From NCBI RefSeq assembly GCF_002855575.1, contig NZ_PKRQ01000002.1, positions 186,001 through 250,000 of the forward strand: a stretch of DNA of 64,000 nt, given 5' to 3'. Numbering within the stretch: the stretch's first letter is position 1; each line of letters begins with the position of its first letter. The notes under the pieces were generated by a model that was given only the letters and a program-made list of their open reading frames with translations, searched no databases and was not told the DNA's origin. The translations under genes were made by a program, and so were the position numbers. This DNA comes from Tabrizicola sp. TH137 (GTDB lineage: Bacteria > Pseudomonadota > Alphaproteobacteria > Rhodobacterales > Rhodobacteraceae). This document shows, one piece after another, positions 55,893-63,023 of this stretch.

Positions 55893-56444
55893 ATGCTGCT
55901 GCGCCCGCTCTGCCTCTCTGTCGCCCTCCTGCTTCCATTCACCGCCCCGGCCCAGGCCGAACGCGCGCAGCAGGGTCTGCTTGCGCTTTTCGCGCCGGCG
56001 CAGAAGGGCGGGCCGGACCGGGCGGCGCGGGCGGAACTGAAGGCGGCGGTGAAAGTGGCGATGGCCAACCCGCCGCGCGGGCGCATCTGGTGCGTCCCCT
56101 TCGCCCGCGCCGTGAGCGGGGTGGAAATCCGCGGCAATGCCCGCACCTGGTGGGATCAGGCCAGAGGCCGCTATGCGCGCGGGCATGAGCCGAAGGTGGG
56201 CGCGGTCATGGCTTTCGCAGCAAGCCGGTCCATGCCCAAGGGCCATGTCGCCGTGGTGTCGAAGGTGATCGACGACCGGACGGTGCTTGTCGATCAGGCG
56301 AATTGGGAGAGGAACCGCATCACGCTGGATACGGTGGTGGTGGATGTCTCGGCCAAGGGCGACTGGTCGAAGGTGCGGGTGGCAAACGGGGCGGGCAGCC
56401 TGGGCCGCGTGAACCCGGTGAAAGGGTTCATCTACGCGGAGTGA
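55893..56444 (+). CDS. CHAP-domain secreted protein
   Basis: 183 aa. Sec signal (LLRPLCLSVALLLPFTAPAQA, cut after AQA), then a spacer, then a CHAP amidase-like core: the catalytic Cys in IWCVPFARAVSG and the His in PKGHVAVVSKVIDDRTVLVDQANW. Such proteins cleave the peptide part of peptidoglycan. ATG at 55893 is chosen because it starts the signal peptide; the open frame begins at 55788. It stands alone, before the tRNA. Confidence 0.85.
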   Translation: MLLRPLCLSVALLLPFTAPAQAERAQQGLLALFAPAQKGGPDRAARAELKAAVKVAMANPPRGRIWCVPFARAVSGVEIRGNARTWWDQARGRYARGHEPKVGAVMAFAASRSMPKGHVAVVSKVIDDRTVLVDQANWERNRITLDTVVVDVSAKGDWSKVRVANGAGSLGRVNPVKGFIYAE

Positions 56445-56455
56445 AGGGGTGGGGC

Positions 56456-56529
56456 TGGAGCGGGTGAAGGGAATCGAACCCTCGTCTTCAGCTTGGGAAG
56501 CTGCGGCTCTACCATTGAGCTACACCCGC
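56456..56529 (-). tRNA. tRNA-Gly (anticodon CCC)
   Basis: 74 nt with encoded CCA. Acceptor GCGGGTG pairs with CACCCGC; the D arm is GCTC...GAGC; the anticodon loop is TTCCCAA (CCC at 56497-56495); the T arm is GAGGG-TTCGATT-CCCTT; the discriminator is U. All arms pair except the outer G27/A43 of the anticodon stem. Confidence 0.95.
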
Positions 56530-56538
56530 GACGGGGCT

Positions 56539-56567
56539 GAGGTAAGCGATGCGCAGCGCGGCGTCAA
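56539..56567 (-). promoter_or_regulatory. Promoter of tRNA-Gly
   Basis: On the minus strand: TTGACG (56567-56562), 17-base spacer and TACCTC (56544-56539), about 10 bases before the mature tRNA 5' end at 56529. Confidence 0.55.
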
Positions 56568-56597
56568 GCGGCAAGCGCGCCTGCCGGGGCCGCGCCC

Positions 56598-57143
56598 TTA
56601 GCGCAGGTCGCTGCCGAGGAAGCGGCGCGCGGCGGTCATCGCGGCGCGGTCGCCGGAAACCTCGCCCGGCGCATCGCCGATGCCATGCAGCGCGCCGCCC
56701 CAGACCATGCCCAGCCATTCCGCCGACCGCCGCAGCATCGCCTCGGCCAGGTCGGGGACCGTCGGGTCGGGGTCGGCGCGGGCGGTGACCAGATGCATCC
56801 GCTTGCCCTTCACCCAATCGGCAAAGCCCGTCTCGGGCGCATCGAGCCAGCCCGACCAATGATCCAGCAGCAGCTTGGCCGGGGCGGGCAGGGCATACCA
56901 GTAGATCGGGGCCACCATCACGATATCGCTCGCCTCGCGCATCGCCGCATGGATCTGGGCGACGGGGCCGTGGGGCAGGGCGAAACCGGGGCGCAGATCG
57001 GTGAAGGCCGGAAGGGGCGGGTCGCAGAGGTCGATCCAGACCTGCGCGGCGGCCGGGATCGGGGCAGCGGCAGCCTGCGCCAGAGCTAGCGCATTGCCCC
57101 CCTTGCGGGCCGAAGAGAGAAGAAAGAGGAACCGCCGATCCAT
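56598..57143 (-). CDS. NADPH-dependent FMN reductase / flavodoxin-fold protein
   Basis: 181 aa. Flavodoxin-like fold: FLFLLSSARKGGNALALA (phosphate-binding loop for FMN), APIYWYALPAPAKLLLDHWSGW (isoalloxazine-binding loop and helix) and a C-terminal GMVWGGALHGIGDAPG. It resembles NAD(P)H-dependent quinone or azo reductases. The GTG/ATG choice is simple here: ATG at 57143 gives the full motif. It is upstream of the tRNA on the same strand. Confidence 0.82.
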   Translation of the reverse strand: MDRRFLFLLSSARKGGNALALAQAAAAPIPAAAQVWIDLCDPPLPAFTDLRPGFALPHGPVAQIHAAMREASDIVMVAPIYWYALPAPAKLLLDHWSGWLDAPETGFADWVKGKRMHLVTARADPDPTVPDLAEAMLRRSAEWLGMVWGGALHGIGDAPGEVSGDRAAMTAARRFLGSDLR

Positions 57144-57165
57144 CCCGCGATCAAGGCCATGGCCG

Positions 57166-57215
57166 GGGAAAAAGACAAGAGGGTTCCGTGGGGAGATGCC
57201 GACGGAACCCTCTTG
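57166..57215 (-). terminator. Strong terminator after the fasciclin gene
   Basis: CAAGAGGGTTCCGT / ACGGAACCCTCTTG, a perfect 14-bp stem (57176-57215) with a 12-base loop. Read leftward it is followed by TCTTTTT. It ends the sigma/anti-sigma/fasciclin transcript before the FMN reductase gene. Confidence 0.88.
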
Positions 57216-57321
57216 CCCGTCCTCGCGGCCGGAAGTGGGGACAGGAAAATGGCGCGCGCGGACGAACCTCGGCTGCGCGGGCCGGGGAGTGACGCCCCCG
57301 CGCCCGCGCCTGCCGCGCGCC

Positions 57322-57879
57322 TTACATGGCGGGCAGCAGCACGGTGTCGATCACATGGATCACGCCGTTCGACTGTTTCACATCGGCGATGGTCACGGTG
57401 GCGATATTGCCCATGCCATCCTTGATCTTGATCGCATCACCCTCGGCCATCACGGTGAAGTCGCAGCCGCCCACGGTGGAAACCGTATGCATCCCGCCAT
57501 CATCGGCGATCATCTTGCCGATATCGGCGGCCATCGCATTCGCCGCGACCACATGGCAGGTCAGGATCTTGACCAGTTGATCCTTGTTCTCCGGCTTCAG
57601 CAGCGTCTCCACCGTGCCGGCGGGCAGCTTGGCGAAGGCGTCATTGGTGGGGGCAAAGACGGTGAAGGGGCCTTCGCCTTGCAGCGTCTCCACCAGACCG
57701 GCGGCCTGCACGGCGGCGACCAGCGTGGTGTGATCGGCCGAATTCACCGCATTCTCGACGATATTCTTGTCCGAGAACATGGGCGCGCCGCCCACCATCG
57801 GGTTTTCGCTGCCGTCGCTGGCCGCGAAGGCCATGCCGGTGGCAAGGATCAGGGCCGGAAAGGCATATCCGAGTTTCAT
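57322..57879 (-). CDS. Fasciclin-domain secreted protein
   Basis: 185 aa. Sec signal ([18 protein letters not shown], cut near AFAASDG), then a single FAS1 domain: [46 protein letters not shown], and the second FAS1 box [15 protein letters not shown] at the C-terminus. FAS1 proteins mediate adhesion or envelope functions. It is the last gene of a leftward set with an ECF sigma factor and its anti-sigma factor; in mycobacteria, FAS1 proteins MPT70/83 are controlled by SigK/RskA. A candidate ECF promoter is just upstream. Confidence 0.93.
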   Translation of the reverse strand: MKLGYAFPALILATGMAFAASDGSENPMVGGAPMFSDKNIVENAVNSADHTTLVAAVQAAGLVETLQGEGPFTVFAPTNDAFAKLPAGTVETLLKPENKDQLVKILTCHVVAANAMAADIGKMIADDGGMHTVSTVGGCDFTVMAEGDAIKIKDGMGNIATVTIADVKQSNGVIHVIDTVLLPAM

Positions 57880-57926
57880 GTCGTCTCTCCCGTTGCGAAG
57901 GCGTCCATCGCCTTGTCGTGCGGGGA

Positions 57927-57955
57927 GTTACGGGGGCAGGGCGGGGCGAGTTTCA
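57927..57955 (-). promoter_or_regulatory. Candidate ECF-type promoter of the fasciclin gene
   Basis: On the minus strand: TGAAAC (57955-57950), 17-base spacer, CGTAAC (57932-57927), 48 bases before the start codon. This matches the general ECF form (AAC-type -35, CGT-type -10). Match to this particular sigma factor is inferred. Confidence 0.45.
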
Positions 57956-57974
57956 GGCCCGGCGGAAAACCCGG

Positions 57975-58640
57975 TCACAGGTCCGTGATCAGCCCCGCCG
58001 CCAGCACCGGCCCGGTCGGCGCCCCGGTGGGCGAGCCGCCCTCGGGTTCCAGCGAGACGGCGAGGGTCCAGCCCGCCGGAGCCTCGGGATAAGGCACGGC
58101 GAGACGATCCGCGGGCATCAGACCCAGCGAGACGGGGGCCGCCTCGGGCGCGATGATCCAGACTTCCTGCACCTGACCTGCCGGCGCGGCGCTGCCAGCG
58201 ACGCGGATCACGGTCAGCGTATCCCCGTCGAAACGCGCCTCGAAGCGCAGGCTGGCATCCACCTCGCCCAGCACGGCGACAAGCGTTCCGGGCGAGGGCG
58301 GCACCAGAAGGGTCATCCCCGCCAGGACCAGAGCCACCGCGGTAGCCGCCCCCGCCAGCCAGCCGAGCAGGGAATTGCGCTTTGGCGCCGGGGCGGGCCT
58401 GGGGAAGAGCCGCGCCTCGATCTGCGGCATCAGGTCGGGCGCCGTCGCCTCGGCATAGGCTTCGTTGAGAGGGGCGAGCCTGTCTTCCCAGGCCGCAACC
58501 CGCGCGGCAAAGGCGGCATCGGTCTTCATCCGCGTCTCGGCCGCCAGCCGTTCCGGCAGCGGCAGCACGCCCAGCACATATTCCGCCGCCAGGGCATCGG
58601 TCTGATCTTCGGGCGAAAGGGGGGTATCGTCGCTGGTCAT
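57975..58640 (-). CDS. Anti-sigma factor (RskA-like)
   Basis: 221 aa. N-terminal zinc-less anti-sigma domain (DALAAEYVLGVLPLPERLAAETRMKTDAAFAARVAAWEDRLAPLNEAY), one membrane segment (LLGWLAGAATAVALVLAGMTLLVP, about 107-130) and a C-terminal periplasmic RskA domain (VQEVWIIAPEAAPVSLGLMPADR). It holds the sigma factor at the membrane until a signal in the periplasm triggers its release. ATG at 58640 overlaps the sigma stop by four bases. Confidence 0.92.
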   Translation of the reverse strand: MTSDDTPLSPEDQTDALAAEYVLGVLPLPERLAAETRMKTDAAFAARVAAWEDRLAPLNEAYAEATAPDLMPQIEARLFPRPAPAPKRNSLLGWLAGAATAVALVLAGMTLLVPPSPGTLVAVLGEVDASLRFEARFDGDTLTVIRVAGSAAPAGQVQEVWIIAPEAAPVSLGLMPADRLAVPYPEAPAGWTLAVSLEPEGGSPTGAPTGPVLAAGLITDL

Positions 58641-59185
58641 GCGTCCAGACATTCCCGCAGCTTGAGGAGCCCGCGCCGCAGCCATGTCCGCATCGTGTTC
58701 AGCGGCACGGCATGGCGGTCGGCCAGATCCTGATAGGACAGCCCGTCCAGATAGGCCCCGCGCACTGCCGAGGCGCGGTCGGGTTCCAGTGTGGCGAAAC
58801 AGTCGGCGATGCGGCCCGCCTCGCCCAGGGCGATCATCCGCGTTTCGGCGGTGGGGGCGCTGTCGCGGATACGGTCGATGACGCCCTCGCTGTCATCCCG
58901 CGCGGCCTCGGAGGGCCGGGCCCGCAGCCGGTCGATGGCGTGGTTGCGCGCGATGGCGATGAGCCAGGTCATGCCGCGCCCCTTCGTCGCGTCAAAGCGC
59001 CCGGCACGCAGCCAGACGCGGGTGAAAACTTCCTGAAGCGCCTCTTCCGCCTCGGCCCGATTGCCAAGGATACGCAGCAGCACACCCATGAGTTTCGCCG
59101 CGCTTTGCGAATAAAGCGCGCGGAAGGCCGCGCGGTCCTGCGCGGCCACCCGGGAAAGAAGATCGGCTACCGGGTCTTCGGTCAT
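58637..59185 (-). CDS. ECF-type RNA polymerase sigma factor (SigK-like)
   Basis: 182 aa. Region 2 is RDAFRALY-like (DRAAFRALYSQSAAKLMGVLLRILGNRAEAEEALQEVFTRVW) and region 4 is LDGLSYQDLADRHAVPLNTMRTWLRRGLLKLRECL. Linked to an RskA-type anti-sigma and a fasciclin gene it looks like the SigK group. Two close ATGs (59191, 59185) are possible; AGGA sits better before the second, which is used. It is 58 bases after the RACo gene, on the same strand. Confidence 0.92.
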   Translation of the reverse strand: MTEDPVADLLSRVAAQDRAAFRALYSQSAAKLMGVLLRILGNRAEAEEALQEVFTRVWLRAGRFDATKGRGMTWLIAIARNHAIDRLRARPSEAARDDSEGVIDRIRDSAPTAETRMIALGEAGRIADCFATLEPDRASAVRGAYLDGLSYQDLADRHAVPLNTMRTWLRRGLLKLRECLDA

Positions 59186-59243
59186 CGTCATCCTGTCGCG
59201 TTCGGCGCGATCATAGCGGGGCGGCGGGGGAAGAAAACCCCGG

Positions 59244-61280
59244 TCAGCCGCGCCGCCGCCTGCGCCCTTCGGACCCCGCGCCGCCGGCGTTGAAGCTGAC
59301 ATCGGGCAGGGTGACCACGGCGTTCAATTCCGGGAAGGGGTCGGTCGCGTGCGGGATGGCATTGGCGTTGACGAAATGTTCCTGAAACTTCGGCTCGATG
59401 GCGGTTTCCACCTTGTGGATGTGATGCACCGTCGCCTCGATCTGGTCGCGCGCCGCCACGTTGCACAGCGCGATGCGCGCACCGGTGCCTGCGGCATTGC
59501 CCGCGCTGGTGACGCGGTCCAGCGGGACATCGGGGATCATGCCCAGCACCATGGCGTGTTTCGGGCTGATATGCGCGCCGAAGGCCCCGGCGAGGGTGAC
59601 GCGATCCACCTTGTCCACCCCCATCTCGTCCATCAGCAACCGCGCGCCCGCATAGAGCGCGGATTTCGCAAGCTGGATGGCGCGGATATCGCCCTGCGTC
59701 ACCATGATGCGCGGCCCGCCCTCGGCGCTGCCGTCATGCAGAAGATAGCTGTGGGTGCGCCCTTCCGGCACACAGCGCGGCGTCCCGGTCTGATCCGGCC
59801 CGCCGATCAGCCCGCCGGGATCGAGAAGCCCGGCCATCCGCAGTTCCGCCACCGCCTCGATGATGCCCGATCCGCAGATGCCGGTGATGCCGCTCTGCTT
59901 TGTCGCCTCGGCGAAACCGGGATCGTCGGACCAGAGGTCGCTGCCGATGACGCGGAAACGGGGTTCCTTGGTCACGGGGTCGATCTCCACCCGTTCGATG
60001 GCGCCGGGCGCGGCGCGCTGGCCGCTGCTGATCTGCGCGCCCTCGAAAGCCGGGCCGGTGGGGGAAGAGCAGGCAAGGACGCGGGTTTCGTTGCCCAAGA
60101 GGATCTCGGCATTGGTGCCGACATCGACGATCAGGACCATGTCCTTCGATTTGCCGGGTTCCTCCGACAGGGCCACGGCGGCGGCATCGGCCCCCACATG
60201 GCCCGCGATGCAGGGCAGCACATAGACCCGTGCCGCGCGGTTGAGGTTCGTCAGGTCCAGATCGCGCGCATCAAGCGAGAGCGAGCCGGAGGTCGCCAGC
60301 GCGAAGGGCGCCTGACCCAGTTCCACCGGGTCGATGCCCAAGAGCAGGTGGTGCATCACCGGGTTGCAGACGAAGACCACCTCATAGATCGCCGTGGTCT
60401 CGATCCCCGCCTCGGCGGCGATGGAAGCGGCCAGCGCATTGATCGCCTCGCGCACCGCCCGCGTCATCTCCACATCCCCGCCGGGGTTCATCATCGCGTA
60501 AGAGACGCGCGACATCAGATCCTCGCCAAAGCGGATCTGCGGGTTCATCAGGCCCGAAGAGGCCAGCACCGCGCCATCCTTCAGATCGCAGAGATGCGCC
60601 GCGATGGTGGTGGAGCCCAGGTCGATGGCCAGCCCGTAAAGCCCGCCCTCATGGAAGCCGGGCCAGAGGTCGAGGATGCGGGGCGTGGCGTCATGGTTGC
60701 CCTTGTGCAGGGCGACCGTGACCTTCCATTCGCCCTTGCGCAGCACGGGTTGCAGGCGGCGCATCAGGGCGAGGTCCGCCGTCACATCCTCCACCTGCCA
60801 TTGATCGCGCAGCGCGATGGCGAGGCGTTCGAAATCGCCGGTCGGTTCGTGCATGTCGGGTTCGGCCACCTCGACGTAAAGAAGCCGCGTCGCCGGGTCC
60901 ATCACGATGTCGCGCTGGGTGGCGGATTTGCGGATCACCTGCTTGTGGACCTGGGATTCCGGCGGCACGTCGATGACCACATCGCCCATCACCTTGGCCT
61001 GACAACCCAGGCGCCGCCCATCCAGCATCCCGCGTTTGGATTTGTAGCGTTCCTCGACCGCGTTCCATTCCGTCAGCGCGCCATCGGCCACCGTCACCCC
61101 ATGTTTGGGGAAATCGCCATAGCTGGGCGTGATCTGGCATTTGGAACAGATGCCCCGCCCGCCGCAGACGGAATCAAGGTCCACACCCAGTTGCCGCGCC
61201 GCCGTCAGGACGGGCATTCCCAGCGGGAAGCGCCCCCGCTTGCCGGAAGGGGTGAAGATGACGAGCGCGTCTTCGGTCAT
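59244..61280 (-). CDS. Corrinoid protein activator, RACo-like (2Fe-2S plus ASKHA ATPase)
   Basis: 678 aa. N-terminal [2Fe-2S] domain with C39, C45, C48 and C93 (SVCGGRGICSKC ... GCQAKV), a middle domain, and a C-terminal ASKHA ATPase/activator core with AIDLGSTTIAAHLCDL, VDVGTNAEILLGN and GICGSGIIEAVAELRMAG. RACo reductively reactivates cobalt in corrinoid methyltransferase partners using ATP. The last 10 residues are a basic tail. It overlaps the cupin gene by four bases. The MttB-like gene 20 kb away is its only corrinoid-linked neighbour here. Confidence 0.9.
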   Translation of the reverse strand: MTEDALVIFTPSGKRGRFPLGMPVLTAARQLGVDLDSVCGGRGICSKCQITPSYGDFPKHGVTVADGALTEWNAVEERYKSKRGMLDGRRLGCQAKVMGDVVIDVPPESQVHKQVIRKSATQRDIVMDPATRLLYVEVAEPDMHEPTGDFERLAIALRDQWQVEDVTADLALMRRLQPVLRKGEWKVTVALHKGNHDATPRILDLWPGFHEGGLYGLAIDLGSTTIAAHLCDLKDGAVLASSGLMNPQIRFGEDLMSRVSYAMMNPGGDVEMTRAVREAINALAASIAAEAGIETTAIYEVVFVCNPVMHHLLLGIDPVELGQAPFALATSGSLSLDARDLDLTNLNRAARVYVLPCIAGHVGADAAAVALSEEPGKSKDMVLIVDVGTNAEILLGNETRVLACSSPTGPAFEGAQISSGQRAAPGAIERVEIDPVTKEPRFRVIGSDLWSDDPGFAEATKQSGITGICGSGIIEAVAELRMAGLLDPGGLIGGPDQTGTPRCVPEGRTHSYLLHDGSAEGGPRIMVTQGDIRAIQLAKSALYAGARLLMDEMGVDKVDRVTLAGAFGAHISPKHAMVLGMIPDVPLDRVTSAGNAAGTGARIALCNVAARDQIEATVHHIHKVETAIEPKFQEHFVNANAIPHATDPFPELNAVVTLPDVSFNAGGAGSEGRRRRRG

Positions 61281-61675
61281 TGTCTGGGGTCCGTTTCGAA
61301 GAGGAAGCTGTAGCGGATATCGGCAAAGCTGTCGGCGGCGAAGCAGTAGAACCAGCGCAAGGGGGCGCGGGCGACCGGCACGCCATGCACGGCCCCGCCG
61401 GGGATGTAAAGCGCCACACCGGGCGCAAGGCGATGCGGCATCCCGTCCACCATCACCTCTCCCTCGCCCTCCAGCCCGAAATAGACCTCGGCCTGCGGAT
61501 GGGAGTGCAGCGGGAAAGTGTCACCCTCGGCCATCATCGCCACGCCGCAGGTAAGCTGATCGCTGTCCGTTTGCGGCGCAGAAAACAGTGTGCGAAAGCG
61601 GATCGTCCCGCGCGCCGGGTCATCCCAGCGTTCGTCGGGCAGGGTGGCGGCATCGACGGCAGTCGCGGTCGGCAA
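61277..61675 (-). CDS. Cupin-domain protein
   Basis: 132 aa, single cupin. Motif 1 is FPLHSHPQAEVYFGLEGEGEVMVDG (two His, one Glu) and motif 2 is PGVALYIPGGAVHGVPV (His). A small metal-binding or sensory protein; it lies immediately upstream of the RACo-like gene with an ATGA overlap, so the two are expressed together. It may act on, or sense, the methylated substrate handled by that system; the function is not known. Confidence 0.85.
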   Translation of the reverse strand: MPTATAVDAATLPDERWDDPARGTIRFRTLFSAPQTDSDQLTCGVAMMAEGDTFPLHSHPQAEVYFGLEGEGEVMVDGMPHRLAPGVALYIPGGAVHGVPVARAPLRWFYCFAADSFADIRYSFLFETDPRQ

Positions 61676-61762
61676 AGGGCTGTCTCCTGTTCGCGCCCCC
61701 TGTTCTAGGGCGCAGGCGCGCAGGGTCCATGTCGGATTGCGTCAGGTCAGGGCCTGCGGGCG

Positions 61763-62932
61763 TCACGCAGGCGGGTCATCCTCCAGCCAGCGCAGGATCG
61801 CGGCGCGGTCGCCGTCCAGCGTGGGCGCAGGCGCGCGGGCGGCGGCTTCGGGCAGGCCCGTCATCTTGATGGGATTTCCTGCCGCGGTGAAGCCCGGCCC
61901 GCCCTCCCGCGCCGTCACCGGCAGCACCATGTTGCGGGCCAGGATCTGCGGATCGCGCATCGCCTCGGCCATGTCCTGCACCCGCCCGGTGGGCACCCCT
62001 GCCGCCTCCAGCACCCCGATCCAATGCGCCACGCCATTCCCAAGCGTCACCGCCTCGATCAGCCGTTTCAGAAGATGCACATTCTCGCAACGCGCGGCAT
62101 TGGTGGCAAAGCGCGGGTCATCCGCCAGAGGCAGCGCCAGCGCCGCGCAAAGCCGGGCGAAAAGCGCGTCATTCCCTGCGGCGATGACAAAGAACCCGTC
62201 CGCCGCGCGATAGGTGGAAAAGGGCGTGATGGTCGGATGCCGCGCGCCGGTCGGCCCCGGCGGGGTGCCGGTGGCCGCCGTGATGGCAAGGCTGTGCTCC
62301 TGGATGGCAAGCTGGGCATCCAGCATCGCCACGTCGATCATCCGGCCCTCGCCGCTGCGTTCCCGGTCGAAGAGGGCGGCCAGCACCCCTTGCGCCAGAT
62401 ACATCCCCGCCACGATATCCCCGATGGAGGCACCGACGCGCGCGGGCGGCCCGCCTTCTTCGCCGGTGATCGACATCACGCCGCCGCGCGCCTGCACCAC
62501 CATGTCATAGGCGGGCTTCCCGGCCTCTGGCCCCGTCTGGCCAAAGCCCGACACCGCGCCATAGATCAGGCGGGGATGGCGGGCATGCAGAACCTCCCAC
62601 CCGTAACCCAGCCGCGCCATGACGCCGGGGCGGAAATTCTCCAGCAGCACATCGGCGCGGGCGAGAAGCCGGTCAAAGATCATCCGGTCCTCCGCCGCCT
62701 TCAGGTCCAGCGCGATGGAGCGCTTGCCCGCGTTCAACGCGGCGAAATAGCCGGACTCGCCCGCCACGAAAGGCGGGAAGGCGCGGGTGTCATCGCCCGT
62801 GCCGGGGCGTTCCACCTTGATGATCCGCGCGCCCAGATCGCCGAGGATGGTGGAACAGAAGGGGCCTGCCAGCACATGGGTCAGGTCCAGAACGGTGATC
62901 CCGGCAAGGGGGGCGGCTTGGGGCGCGGTCAT
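61763..62932 (-). CDS. CaiB/BaiF-family CoA-transferase
   Basis: 389 aa, family III CoA-transferase. N-terminal LAGITVLDLTHVLAGPFCSTILGDLGARIIKVE, the catalytic Asp in the AYDMVVQARGGVMSITGE region (D about 143), NAGKRSIALDLK and the C-terminal domain are present. It moves CoA between organic acids. Downstream on the same strand are the cupin and RACo-like genes (87-base gap), so a shared pathway for an activated methylated acid is possible but unproven. Confidence 0.92.
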   Translation of the reverse strand: MTAPQAAPLAGITVLDLTHVLAGPFCSTILGDLGARIIKVERPGTGDDTRAFPPFVAGESGYFAALNAGKRSIALDLKAAEDRMIFDRLLARADVLLENFRPGVMARLGYGWEVLHARHPRLIYGAVSGFGQTGPEAGKPAYDMVVQARGGVMSITGEEGGPPARVGASIGDIVAGMYLAQGVLAALFDRERSGEGRMIDVAMLDAQLAIQEHSLAITAATGTPPGPTGARHPTITPFSTYRAADGFFVIAAGNDALFARLCAALALPLADDPRFATNAARCENVHLLKRLIEAVTLGNGVAHWIGVLEAAGVPTGRVQDMAEAMRDPQILARNMVLPVTAREGGPGFTAAGNPIKMTGLPEAAARAPAPTLDGDRAAILRWLEDDPPA

Positions 62933-63023
62933 CGCAAGGCTCCTTGATGGGCCGCACCAGCAAAGCGCCGCCGCCCCCCGCGATCAAGGGGCGGCGTCTG
63001 GTCCGCGACAATCGGCGCGGGTC

